Origin: Fallopia convolvulus
Lineage: Eukaryota > Streptophyta > Magnoliopsida > Caryophyllales > Polygonaceae
Assembly (NCBI GenBank): GCA_964016875.1
Contig: OZ024720.1
Location: 39,151,106 to 39,215,105, forward strand
Length of the DNA stretch: 64,000 nt
Direction: 5' to 3'
Shown: positions 31,814 through 42,830 of the stretch, piece after piece
How positions within the stretch are numbered: position 1 is the first letter of the stretch
Layout of the letters: each line of letters opens with the position of its first letter
Translations under genes and position numbers: made by a program
The notes under the pieces: generated by a model
Seen by the model: only the letters and a program-made list of their open reading frames with translations
Told to the model about the DNA's origin: nothing
Database searches by the model: none

Positions 31814-33296
31814 TGATGTTCACATGTTTAGTATAGTTTTTAATAGGTTTTCTTTGCTTATTAGGTTTAGTTTTGTCTAGTTTAGGTTTAGTTTTAAGTG
31901 TTTTTAGTTAGTTTTGCATAAGTCTACGAAAAGAGTGGAATCTACGCTATTTTGTGTATTTTGCAGGTTTTAGCGAGGAAAGGAGCTAAATTTGGAGCAT
32001 CACAGTGAAGGACGGGAAAGTGCAAGATTTAAGAAGTCAGAGCTCGAGAATTCAAGAGGAGGTGTTGAAGAAAACAAAACCCCAGGCTCGTTAACGAGGC
32101 TGTGAAGGGTCGTTAACGAGGCCACGAAGAGAAGATTTCGGAGTATTATTTTATTATTCACCGATCCTGAGCGGGAATTTATTTCCGTATCGGTTGAGTA
32201 TCTTTTTAGAATCTTTATGGGTTATTAAAATATGTATTTTAGGGTTTAATATCTTTCTAGATTTTATTTCTATCTTTTAGAGATTATTTCTATCTTTTTA
32301 GGAAATTTTTTATCTTTTAGCCTTTTTAGTTTTTTTTAGGATTTTCTAGTATAAATACCCTTCTATCTAGCATAGAGGGGGGAGCTTAATTTTGGAGGAG
32401 ATTTGGAGGAAGGCCGAAGGAGAGAGAACCGGATCGGAAGTCGGTGACGAGGGTCGGTAACGACGGTTTCCGAGGTTCATTGATCGAGTGTGTTCGGTAA
32501 TTGTTTTGTTTTGGTTTTCTTCTGGATCTCTGTAAGACGATATTTTTTTGTTATTAATTTAAGTTTGAGTTTTGTTTCAATGTTTGTTTTTATTGAAGTA
32601 TTTAATTTCTTAATCATGCGTAGTGAGTAGTCTATTTTTCTAGGGTCGGGGTTAAGCCCGGCATAGTTGAGCATGTTTAATGAGTAAGATAGTGTGTTGA
32701 ATGCCTTTTATCTTTATTGAGATTGTTTGTTGTGCTTAATACCGAACGGGAGTTGAGGTAATTTGAGTTTTAACTTGATTGAAAGAGAAAGTTAGTAACT
32801 TGAAGGTTGATATTGTTTGAAAATGAAAGTTTCAAGCTTTAGATCCAAGACAAGCAATTGAGTGAGTTAGTTTATGAAAATAGATTAATTTACTTGTTAA
32901 GTCAATGAAAGTTGATGACTCTATCTATTTAAAGGCATGATCTTATCTTCTTACGAATTCTTATGCTTGGCTATGTTGTGGTGTCCCTTATCCTAGATTT
33001 TTGTTTTAATTGAATTATTTCTGATAAATCTCCGTTGCTGAATACTTGCTTCGGTACCGAGTATTAATTAGAATTTTATTAGGTCGTTAATTGTTATTTT
33101 TGTGTTCGGTGGTTCGGTAACGATCTTGACAAGGTCGTTAACGAGGCATCTCGTGAGTGATTGTGTTTGATTTTATTTGATTTTTATTAGATTGATAGAC
33201 AAACAACCTTGCTTCCTGTGGAACGATCCTGACTCCACTGTACTCAGCGGGGTCTTGACTTATAAATTTATTTGTTGTCAAGAAACCCTCTCAACA
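31814..33296 (+). repeat. 3' LTR of element 1
   Basis: Starts TGATGTTCAC straight after the PPT and ends CTCTCAACA. TATAAATA lies at 32350-32357. It has the same palindrome pairs as the 5' LTR (32088/32110, 33114/33135). Confidence 0.9.
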
Positions 33297-33301
33297 TTTC
33301 C

Positions 33302-33722
33302 TTCGACGGTGAATTTAGGGTTCCGCTCCGCCCCCCTCCCAAGCACCAAATCAACGATCACTCTTCATTAGCAAGCAAGACATCCATTACTCAAAATCTC
33401 CGATGATTTGAACTCAAGAGCAAGAGATGACGGAGATAATCAACAAATCAATTGTTTTCTCGATTTCATGCTTATCAGTCCACCAGCACTCCACACGCAG
33501 CTCCAATCGTCGGCGGAGACCACAGGCGATCCAAATCAATCATCGAAAACATGCAACCATCCTCCCATCTCCTCCATCAATTCCTGAGTTCGCCGGATCA
33601 ATGGAAGAAACCAGAGAGAATCAGGACGAAGTTACGGACTCGGGAGAAAAGAATCGGACGAGGTGAGAGGAGAAAGAGTTTAGGGAGGTGAGAGGAAAAA
33701 TAAAAGGGGCTTTTATACTTAA
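33302..33722 (-). promoter_or_regulatory. Possible promoter and 5' leader of the split gene
   Basis: On the minus strand TATAAAAGCCCC (about plus 33708-33719) precedes a CT-rich leader ending at the insertion point of element 1. Removing element 1 and one TTTCC copy would join it to the ATG at 22007. The plus-strand frames here (33427-33691) are probably shadows of that leader. Confidence 0.35.
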
Positions 33723-36688
33723 CAAAAAACTAAAAAAATGGGTATGGATTACAAGCGCCTAATTAGGGTATTATTTTTGCCCTTTTAGCAAATTCTTTCA
33801 ATAAAAAATCGTATGTGACGAAATCCTACATGGCTTAATGTGGGAACGACACATAGGAAAATCCCAAGTGGCGCAACATGGTGGCCTTATTTCTTGCGTC
33901 TTTTATATATATATATACATAGATTATAGATATATATGACTATTTTTATTTCAAAGATATATATAATATACGTGATCATATGTACATATTTTTTATTATT
34001 TTTTTTTAAAATTTATCTTTTACAAATATAATAAATATAATGTGCCTTTTTATCTATATTGGTCAAATCTACTAATATTATTTTAATCTTTATGTTTATC
34101 TGGGGATAAATTTTTACAAATATTATTTTATCTTTATGTTTACTTGGAGATAACTTTTTTTTGCATAATTAACTATTTAAAATTATTATTTTAATAAAGG
34201 GGTGATGTGGTGCAACGTGGTGATAGAAATGCTTCGGCTTTAGTTATTAGTAATAGATTTATAAATTGTATTGCAAAGACTTATGGGTCGATAGTGACCG
34301 ATTGATAATGGATTTGTGATTTTTGGAATTAGAGTTATAAAATATTTATTAATAGACTGAAGCATATAGCTAAAATGAAAAAAGACATTAACTGCTAGAA
34401 TAACCGAAGATCCAACAATATGCCAATAATGTTGAAAAAACTTAGTTGAAACCCATTAGGTCCTGGAGTTTTATCAAGTGCTAAGTTAAAAATGGCTTTT
34501 TTAATTTCAATTGGTGTTGGAGATTTACAAAGGGTATTATTATCATCAACAGTTACTAAATTAGGAATAATATTTAGATCATTAATATCAATTCTACAAA
34601 AAGGATTACGTTTAAAGCGCGAGCTCATTTCATGATAAATATTATTTGATATAGAAACAAGATCGAAGACAACCATTCCTTGAAAAGTTGTAAATTGTGT
34701 TATTCTTTGTTTAAAAGACCGTATTTTAGATGGATTGGAAGTACTTGGGTATTTTTATCCAAATTTTACAAGTGGTTAACTTTTGCCCGTTTCTTCCAAA
34801 ATGAATTTTGAAATTGTAAAAGGACATTTTATTTATTTAACTATCTCTAAAGTTTACTAATTATATTAAATTATTAGCGTTATGAAGTAAATCATCTTGG
34901 AGCATTTGAAGTTGATTTGACGCTATTTTTAATTATTTATGATTATTATTAATATGGTGTTTAGCCTAAACCTTCGCATATTTTTAAGTAAGTTCATTTT
35001 CATAGAGATTTTAAAAATAAAGGAACCATTTAACTGATATTTTCAAACTATATTTACTAATTTTTTAAAATCTGGTTTTACTTGCTAAGCATTTTCAAAT
35101 CAGAAGGGAAATTTTTTGAATGAATGAAAAATAGTTGAAGTCCCGTGATATTCAGGGGATAATTTTACTAAACAACTATACAATTATGAGATATTAATTT
35201 AAAATACTAAATATATTTTATATAATATCATAATAAATTATGCAATAGACAAATTATTATTTTTAGATTGTACTTCATATTTTAATTAAATATATTTTTA
35301 AATATATTTTCATTATTTGTGGAGATCTTGTCCTAATTTAGATAGAAATTATTAACATATTAATTTTACTTTTTGTTTAATATTTTTAAATAATATTTTC
35401 TTATTTTTTAGACACTAATATGTATAAAATACTTGTTGTTTATAAAGATAATAATAATTAGGATAGGTTATCTACAAAGCATAATATAATTTATTAAAAT
35501 ATTATTAAAGTTAATTTATTAAAATTATATATTAGGGTTCTTATCTTTTGCTCTATAATAAAGATTAGTTTAGAAGAGAACATTGTCCTTGATTTAAGAG
35601 ATAAAATATAGAGAAAATTATCTATGTATTATTTTGCAAAATTCAATCCATCTATAAAGTTTTTTTCCATACTAAATTTACATAGTGAAGAAATAAAATA
35701 TAAAGGAAATTAATATATATGAAAATTTACAAAATTCAATTTATTAATCAATGTATCATCCATATTAAATTACAAACAAACATAGAGATAAAAAAAAAAA
35801 TTTAAATGTAAGGTGGGGCTAAAAAAAATTCTATATTTAAATAAATAAAACAAAAAGGAAATTAAGAAAATGTAATGTAATTTGTTTTTTCAAAATTCAA
35901 TTTAAGCAATTATTCATCAAGATTTGTAAATTTTTCTATTTTTTATCAAACTTTTATTTAAGAAAAAAATCTTTAATATAAATTCATACAAAGATAAAGA
36001 AAATCTAATTTTATTACTTTAAATTAAAATTCGAATTTTTTTGACATTTACAATTAATCATAGTCATCAACATAAAAATTATATCCTTTTCTCAAAATAA
36101 AAATATATCAACATAACAAAATTTATTATTTAAAATTATATCATTATATAGATATAAATTTGGTACTTGGAGCTCAAGCCTTGTTAAAAGATAAAAAAAT
36201 ATATTAAGACCCTAAATCTTCTTAAGAGATAAAATATTAAATTGATATGGAAAATAATCATCTCATAGGAATTTACGTAAATAAAAATCTATAACTATGT
36301 TATCTATTGTAGTAAACTAATACATAATTCATAGATAGAAAATTATATACATACAAAATTATATAAACATGTTATCTATTTAGTATAATAGCAAGAATAC
36401 TATAAGTTGTTACATAATTTATTGAAATATAATTTCACATTAATTTATTCAAAATGCCACATGGTGCAAATTTTACAACAGACTTGGGTTCTGCTTTATA
36501 ATGTATTAGGGTAGATTATATAAGTTTAAAGATATAACACAATGATCGCATGTTGTAAAAGGATGATGGTGAACTATAATGGAAGAAAATTGAGAAACAA
36601 AGGATTGGTAGTTAAGATTCTATCTAATTTTTCAAAAGTATGGTCTATTGAAGAACTTTTTGTCTAGGTAAAAGGAAACCAAGAAGTA
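33723..36688. other. AT-rich intergenic DNA
   Basis: Apart from the LINE fragment I see no gene. There is a short TA run near 33906 and many A/T tracts between 34800 and 36600. Phrases such as TTCGGCTTTAGTTATTAGTAATAG (spread over 34230-34258) and TTCTGCTTTATAATG (about 36489) may be ends of old elements, but I could not pair them. Confidence 0.5.
34395..34680 (-). pseudogene. LINE reverse transcriptase fragment
   Basis: The minus strand has SPTPIEIKKAIFNLALDKTPGPNGFQLSFF, matching the start of plant L1-type LINE reverse transcriptase (consensus ...K(A/S)PGPDGF...FF). Only this N-terminal motif survives in AT-rich DNA; no endonuclease or RT core is seen. Confidence 0.75.
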
Positions 36689-36965
36689 TGTAACACCCCG
36701 ACTTCCAATAGGGCGCTACTTAGAAGTAGACCTTACTAGGTACTAGTTAAGTGGGTTTCCAACAACACTTTAGGATCTTGCAACGCGGATACGACGAGAA
36801 AACTCAGTAAAATATCGAACCTTTTATTTCGTAAAACTTAGAAAACACAGTTATGCATGTAATCCCGAGAATATAAATATCTAAATCCGACAAACCACTA
36901 TTAAAAGAATTATTGAAGAAATACCAATAAGCAAAACCTAATACCAACTCCAACATAATAACAAG

Positions 36966-38372
36966 TGATGTCTCTTTATTTGGTGGTGTTTTTATATATG
37001 ATTTCCTTTGTAAATATGTTTCTTTTTCCCCTTTTTTTGAGTGTTTTGTTCCTTTTTAGCTTAGTTCCCGTATTTCTATGAGATTCGGAGACTATGCGCG
37101 TTTTATGTGTTTTGTAGGTGTTTTGGCATGGATCAAGGGTCGTTTTGAAGGAGAATCGGAACATGGAGCAAGGCCCGAGCTTAAGAGGGAAAGAGAGGAG
37201 CAAGCCATGAAGAAGAACAAGAGAAAAGCCAACCAGAAGAAGGTGGAACGAGGTCCGGATCGAGTTAGAACCAACGCCGGACCCGAGATGATTTTTGACC
37301 TCGGACCGACTTGCCCAGTAAGTCGGGCCCGAGGTGCTCCGTGTCGGTCCGAGTCGGTCGCTGGCTGGATTGGGCTCCAAGGCACGAAATTGTAAACTAC
37401 CACTTTTGCCCCTCATCTATAAAGGCTCTCTTATCTTCTAATTGGGGGAGGTTCCCACACACTTAGCAAGGAACCAACTCTCAAAAACTCTCAAGAGGAT
37501 ACTTGGAGAGCAAGGAGGAAGGAGAGGAGAAGGAGAAGAGAGGGAATCGGCATAGGAGAAGGAGATTTGATAGGTTTGGTTGATAGATTAGCTTTGCCTT
37601 GTTTTGATTTTGTGGATTTGGAAACCTTGGATTGGAGTTTGTGGATTGCTTTTGATTTGTGAATGAAATTTGGCTTTGGTTTGCGATTGATGATGTTGAT
37701 TGCTTTGCTTTGTGATTTGTTTGCTTTCTTTGTTTGCCATATGGAGTAGATCTCCTTGATCTTGGGTTATGGGGGAAAACTCTAGCTAGGTTGGGCTAGA
37801 AACCCCAATTCCATAAGCCTTGAGTGCTTGATCTAGGAACCCACTCTACATAGAGCTACAATTCCTTATGAAAGTAATTAATCAAGGCTTGTGATTGGCA
37901 AAGTAAAGAAAGTGAACATTTGTCCATCTCAAGACCTTGCTTCGAAGGGGATTTCCCCAATGATCGATGTGTAGAAGTGGTTGGAACGAGGGTGAAAGCA
38001 CCTCGATCCTATTCCGATCATCTCTTATTGCTTGAATTGGGGTGGAAAAGCCTTAATCTACTAGAGAAGGAACCCAAAATCCCAAGATCTACTTTCAATC
38101 TTTGAGTTCGACAAAACCAGCTATATCGGGCCCGACTTGCTCTACGTCGGTCCCGACTTCGCTCTTCGTCGCCAACATCGGGCCCGACGTGACACTTGTG
38201 TCGGTCCCGACTGTTCTCTTTGTTTTCCTTTGTTTTAAGTTCTCCTTTCCAGCTTTCTAGTGTTTAGGCACCTCAATCGAGTAGATTTCCCGAGCGTTCG
38301 ACACCCACCACGTGCTACAACGGGGTCGGGTTATAAATTGTATCTCTAGACCCTCGCATTCGTGAGCGATCA
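36966..38372 (+). repeat. 5' LTR of element 2
   Basis: TGATGTCTCTTTATTTGG ... GTGAGCGATCA. TATAAAGG at 37418-37425. Palindrome series at 37301/37323/37344 and 38126/38147/38178/38201. Confidence 0.9.
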
Positions 38373-38378
38373 AAAGAT

Positions 38379-38396
38379 TGGCGCCGTTGCCGGGGA
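38379..38396 (+). other. Primer binding site, element 2
   Basis: TGGCGCCGTTGCCGGGGA, the classical Athila-type site complementary to tRNA-Asp, six bases after the LTR. Confidence 0.88.
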
Positions 38397-38524
38397 ATTC
38401 TAAGTGCATTGAGTGCCAATTTTGTGAGTTTCTTGTGTTTTGGTAGTGATTTGGGTGAGGGAATAGCCCAAACCCTTTGTTTGTTTTTGATTTGTTTTGG
38501 TTTGTGTCTTTGTTTCGTAGGTGT

Positions 38525-41506
38525 ATGCGAGCTCGTTCCTCCCGAGGAACACTTGAGCTTGAGTTTGTGAGTGATCCGGAAAGTATTCTCAAAGAAGCCC
38601 GAAGAAGGAAAAGGATGGAGAATCAAGCTCTCCATGGTGATGAGGAGTTGGCTCGACTTAGGGCCGAAATGGCTAGATTGCAACTTGAGAAGGACAATCC
38701 AGAGGCGGTGGCAAGAAGAGAACGGGAGCAACGGATGAGGGACGAGGCTCAACTCAACGCTCTACCTCGGAATGCACGCCAATACATGCATCCGGAGTTG
38801 AGGGTACCCGAACCGGTTATTGTACTTCCCGAGGTTGCCAAGAATTTTGAGATCAAGACGCAATTCATCTCCCTCATCAAGCGTGATCAATTCGAGGGCC
38901 GTCCACATGAGTGTCCCATAGAGCACGTCAAACGCTTTGTGGACATGTGTGAGACGATCTCTACCGACGAGGAGACGTTGGAGTATGTGCTTTTAAAGGC
39001 GTTCAAGTGGTCACTTGGGGGCAAGGCCACACATTGGCTCGAGAGCCAAGCCCCTAGGTCGATCACAACTTGGAAGGCACTCCATGATGCTTTCTTGATG
39101 AAGTTCTTCCCGCCCTCAAAGACAACCGAGCTAAGAAGGAAAATTGCAAGCTTTCAACAAGGTCCGAATGAGCCTCTCTTCGAAGCATGGGACCGTTTCA
39201 AGGAGATGTTACGCCAATGTCCTACTCATGGCCAACAACCATATGTGCTCCAAGACATCTTTTTCGAAGGCATCAATCCGGCAACGAAGAACAAGCTCAA
39301 TCTCCACACCGATTGTGGGTTCATAGACTTGACACCGGATCAAGCTTGGGAGCTACTTGACAAGCTATCCGATTATGAGGCCATGTATGGGGTGAGTCAA
39401 GCTAGCAAAGAGGTGAAAGTTCAAGGTGAAGGTGCAAGGAAGTTATATGATCCAAAGGGAGAAGACATTGACAAGGATGTGAAGCTCCAATTCCTTGAAG
39501 GTGAAGTGAGCAAGCTTAAGAGGCAAGTCCACTACTACAAGCAAAATGCTAGAGCTTGTGAGGAGTGTGGATCCTTTGCACATGCTACACAAGTTTGTCC
39601 GAATGAGAGCCGAGTGTGCTTGGCCGAGCAAATTGAGGAGGCAAACTATGTTCGAGGAAATTTCGGTGGAAGAGGCAACTTCAACAATGGTGGTAATGGC
39701 CGGTGGAACAACGGTCAAGCTCAAGGCTACAACAACAACTTCAACCAAAACGAGCCAAGGGCGCCGCAACCACCACCATATAGGCCATCGAGATTCAATG
39801 AGCTACAATCATTAGCTCAAGAGATGAGGGATGGGTTCAAGGAGATGAGGACCCAATTCAATGAGTTTGGTGCATGGAGGAGGCAAGTCAACAATCAATT
39901 TGCCCAAATTGCAACTCAAGCCCCGAGAGAGAATGGGAGACTTCCGGGCCGACCCGAGGAGAACCCCCGAGCTCAAAACAATCAAAATGAAGTCCGGGCA
40001 ATTGAATTGAGAAGTGGCCGAAACCTACCCGAGCCACACATGCCTAAGAAGAATGAAGAGAGCCGGACCGACTTACCCAGCAAGTCGGGTCCGAGGTTCC
40101 CTAAAGTCGACCCAGCAGGAAGATCAACTCCTCTGCCCCGGACCGAGGTTGAGAGTGAGTCAGACCCGACGTACCCAGATGTCGATCCGACTACTCTGCC
40201 TCAGCTCTGCCCCAGGACCGTGATACACGACATCGGGCCCGACGTGGTGCCTAAGTCGGTCCAACCAGGAAATGTTGCAAGTGAAGTGGGGAAGTCCAAG
40301 GAGGTTGATCCAAGCAAGATTCAAGGTGCAACAACTCTTCCATATCCCTCAAAGAAGCCGAAAGATGTTGTTGAGAACAAGTTCAAGAGGTTTCTCAAGC
40401 TTTTGCAAGGTTTGAACATCTCTATCCCGTTCAACGATGCATTGAGCGAGATGCCATCCTATGCCAAGTTTTTAAAGGAGATTTTGAGCAAGAAGAGGTC
40501 TATAGTTGAAATGCAAGATGAGGTAGACCTTGGAGTTACCGCAAAAGCTAGGAGATCCCGGTCGGTTTGCTATCACTATTGGTGTGGGGTCTCAAAACTT
40601 CCAAGCCTTATGTGACCTTGGGGCAAGTGTTTCGGTGATGCCCCCTAGTATTTGGAGAAGGGCAAATTTAGGTGAAATTGAGTCGGCTGATATGTCCCTA
40701 ACTATGGCCGACGGTTCCATCATCAAGGCTAAGGGAATATTGGATGACGTGCCGGTGCGAGTTGGAAAGTACTTTGTTCCCGATGATTTCGTGATCTTGG
40801 ACATGCACGAGGACCCCTTGGTCCCAATAATCTTAGGAAGACCATTCTTAGCTACGGCGGGGGCAAGGTTTGATGTCAAAAACGGCAAAGTTTCTTTTGA
40901 GATTGGTGAAGAAAAGGTCTATTTTCACTTCAACAAGGCTTTGAATGAGCCGGACGCCTTGGCTATCCTCAAACTTGAAGAGAGTGCCAAGAGAAAAAGA
41001 GAAGAAGTGGAAGTTGCTAGAGAGGTCATTGTGTTGAGAAGTGATGAAGGGTTAATAAACAAATACAAGCAAGGGAGTTGTTGGAGCAAGTTGAGGAACA
41101 AGATGAGTCAAGGATCAATGCTAGCCCAAGGAGAAATGAAGAGTATCCTTACTTATATCCTTTTGATGTTGGTGATGACCACAATTCTTTCCAAACTTTT
41201 GATTCCTACATTTGTTTAAGTGATTTGAAAGATGACTTAGGAGACTCCTACATTTACCTTAGTGACTTGAAAGATGAATTGGTAGAATCTCCTAGGAATT
41301 CTTTGGATAACTTTGGTGTAGGAAAAGAGGAACATGATGGAGCAAGTAAGGAGGAGAAATCTCATTCGTTGGAGGAGTATGATGAGAGAGGCCCGATATC
41401 GGAGAGCCATGCCTATATAGACCATCGTTGGTGGTTTTATGGGTATGAGGGCAATGGGAATGGGCACAACAATGGCGAGCAATTCACCGTGTTTCACCCG
41501 CCATGA
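38525..41506 (+). pseudogene. gag-pro: gag-protease of element 2
   Basis: ATG at 38525 follows the acceptor-like TTTCGTAG; upstream in-frame residues come from the leader. Domains: coiled-coil-like ELARLRAEMARLQLEK, capsid with YMHPELRVPEP, SLIKRDQFEGRPHECPIEH, THWLESQAPRS, FFPPSKTTELRRKI and LRQCPTHGQQPYVLQDIF (38790-39260), a perfect CX2CX4HX4C knuckle CEECGSFAHATQVC (about 39557), a Gly/Asn-rich stretch, AIELRSGRNLPEP (about 40000), SIPFNDALSEMPSYAKFLKEI (about 40420). A one-base shift at about 40525 moves into the protease frame (ALCDLGASVSVMP about 40610, IILGRPFLATAGA about 40830), and another at about 41070 leads to an acidic tail ending FHPP at 41506. No RT follows. It is nearly intact except for two shifts. 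Confidence 0.88.
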
Positions 41507-41521
41507 GATTGAGGTTAGGAA

Positions 41522-41568
41522 GTCAAGCTAGTGACTCTAAACGAGCGCTTCTCGGGAGGCAACCCGAG
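41522..41568 (+). other. Conserved double-hairpin block, element 2
   Basis: GTCAAGCTAGTGAC (41522-41535) keeps its 4-bp stem by a compensatory change (GTCA/TGAC against GTCG/CGAC in elements 1 and C). CTCGGGAGGCAACCCGAG (41551-41568) is identical to element C. It lies 15 bases after the gag-protease stop. Confidence 0.8.
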
Positions 41569-42830
41569 CTAGTAGCTTTCTTTTCGTAATTTTAGTTTGA
41601 TTTTTCTTAGTTTAGCCTAGCTTTTCTCTAACCAATCTCTATCTAGTGTTTTGTGGATTTTTGGTGTTGTGTATTCTTCAAGGTTGTGTAGGATTTGAGG
41701 TGAAAAAATAAATAAATGGAAATATGGAGAAAGAACTTGCAAGAGGATGGAGTAAAATTGGTGACCCGAACACCCCACATCGAGCCCAGGTAAGTCGGGC
41801 CCAACACAGGGGCGTCGGTCCACGACGTCGTTCCGACCCGATCGGACTGGGTGGAATGCCATTTTTGCCCTTTGACCTAATTTGTCCCTTTTCCCCATTA
41901 AATGCCATCCCCCACCTACCTACTATCTTCATATTAACCACCATTCCCAAAATACAACCCATCTCCCTCACACTCTCAAAATCGGCCCCCCTCTCACCAT
42001 ACTCGATCCACACATCTCTCCCTTTCTTCATCTCGATCCAATCATAAAAAGGCCTTCCTAGACTGATTCCGAAGAGAAATTTCGAGTTCAATCTCGTTCT
42101 TCATCCCCCGTCCTGATCTAGGTTGAGAAAGTTTGAGTTCTAAGTACATTATTTGCTTAAAAGTCCAATACTTTTCAAATCCGGTATGTGTTACTCGATC
42201 TCTACCTATTTCCTTGGAGATTTTGTGCTTTCATTGCATAGATTGAGTAATGCCATGTTTGATTGAGAGTTTGAGCTTGAGCATCAATGGCGGATTTGCA
42301 TGATTTGTGAAATTGAGCTTCAAAGTTGTTTATGCATGCTTGGATCCATTTAGAACTTCGATTAGGGATGTTTGATGGTTGAATTTGAAATTTAAGTGCA
42401 TGATAGAGTGATTTGGGTTGATTTGAGGTTAGAGTCGAAGCATGAACTAGGTCGAGATCAACGTGCCCAGGTAAGTCTGGCCCGAGTTGTGGAAGTCGGT
42501 CCATCAAGTCGGACTGAGGTTGAGGATGTGTCGGGCCCGACATAGGTTGGAAGTCAATCCATGTTGCTTTTGCTCTCTTCTTGTGATATCATGTGGATTC
42601 ATGTGTTTCATTGTTGGCTATAGCTTAATCATGATGTAGTATGATCATTTGCTTAGCCATGTTAGAAGATATCCATGATTATTCATGTTGGATTGTGATG
42701 CATGTGTGTTTAGAGACTAAGTATGGGGTTCCCTTGTGTTGATGTGTTGATGTGTGTTGATGAGTGCTTTTGTTGAGTTGTATGGAGTTTATCTTGGACC
42801 CTTTTGTTTGGTTGGATGTGTGTAGGTACC
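41569..42830 (+). other. Probable intron/leader before ORF2, element 2
   Basis: Not coding. Two consensus donors (CAG then GTAAGT) at 41790 and 42471 both lie inside palindrome clusters, and an acceptor (TGTGTAG) ends at 42825, five bases before the ORF2 ATG. An AAGTATGGGGT tract lies at 42719-42729 and TCGGGCCCGA at 42531. Confidence 0.55.

Larger units (their letters stand above)
22037..33296 (+). mobile_element. Element 1: complete Athila-like gag-protease-ORF2 element
   Basis: An 11.26-kb plus-strand LTR element with LTRs 22037-23531 and 31814-33296, flanked by the direct repeat TTTCC (22032-22036, 33297-33301). It has an Asp-type PBS, gag and protease, double hairpin, a second ORF and a PPT, but no RT, RNase H or integrase. 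The LTRs differ at roughly twenty positions by eye plus small indels, so it is moderately young. A solo LTR is nested in gag. It must use proteins of a relative. Confidence 0.9.

Noticed and set aside
33427..33691. Two 79-residue plus-strand frames
   Set aside because: Overlapping frames without motifs, antisense to the CT-rich leader proposed for the split gene.
33840..34260. A MITE or Helitron in the AT-rich DNA
   Set aside because: Some phrases look like element ends, but I found no convincing terminal repeats, hairpin or target duplication.
38477..38524. Upstream start for gag of element 2
   Set aside because: The residues are translated leader; the ATG at 38525 follows an acceptor-like site and matches the gag start of element 1 at 23646.
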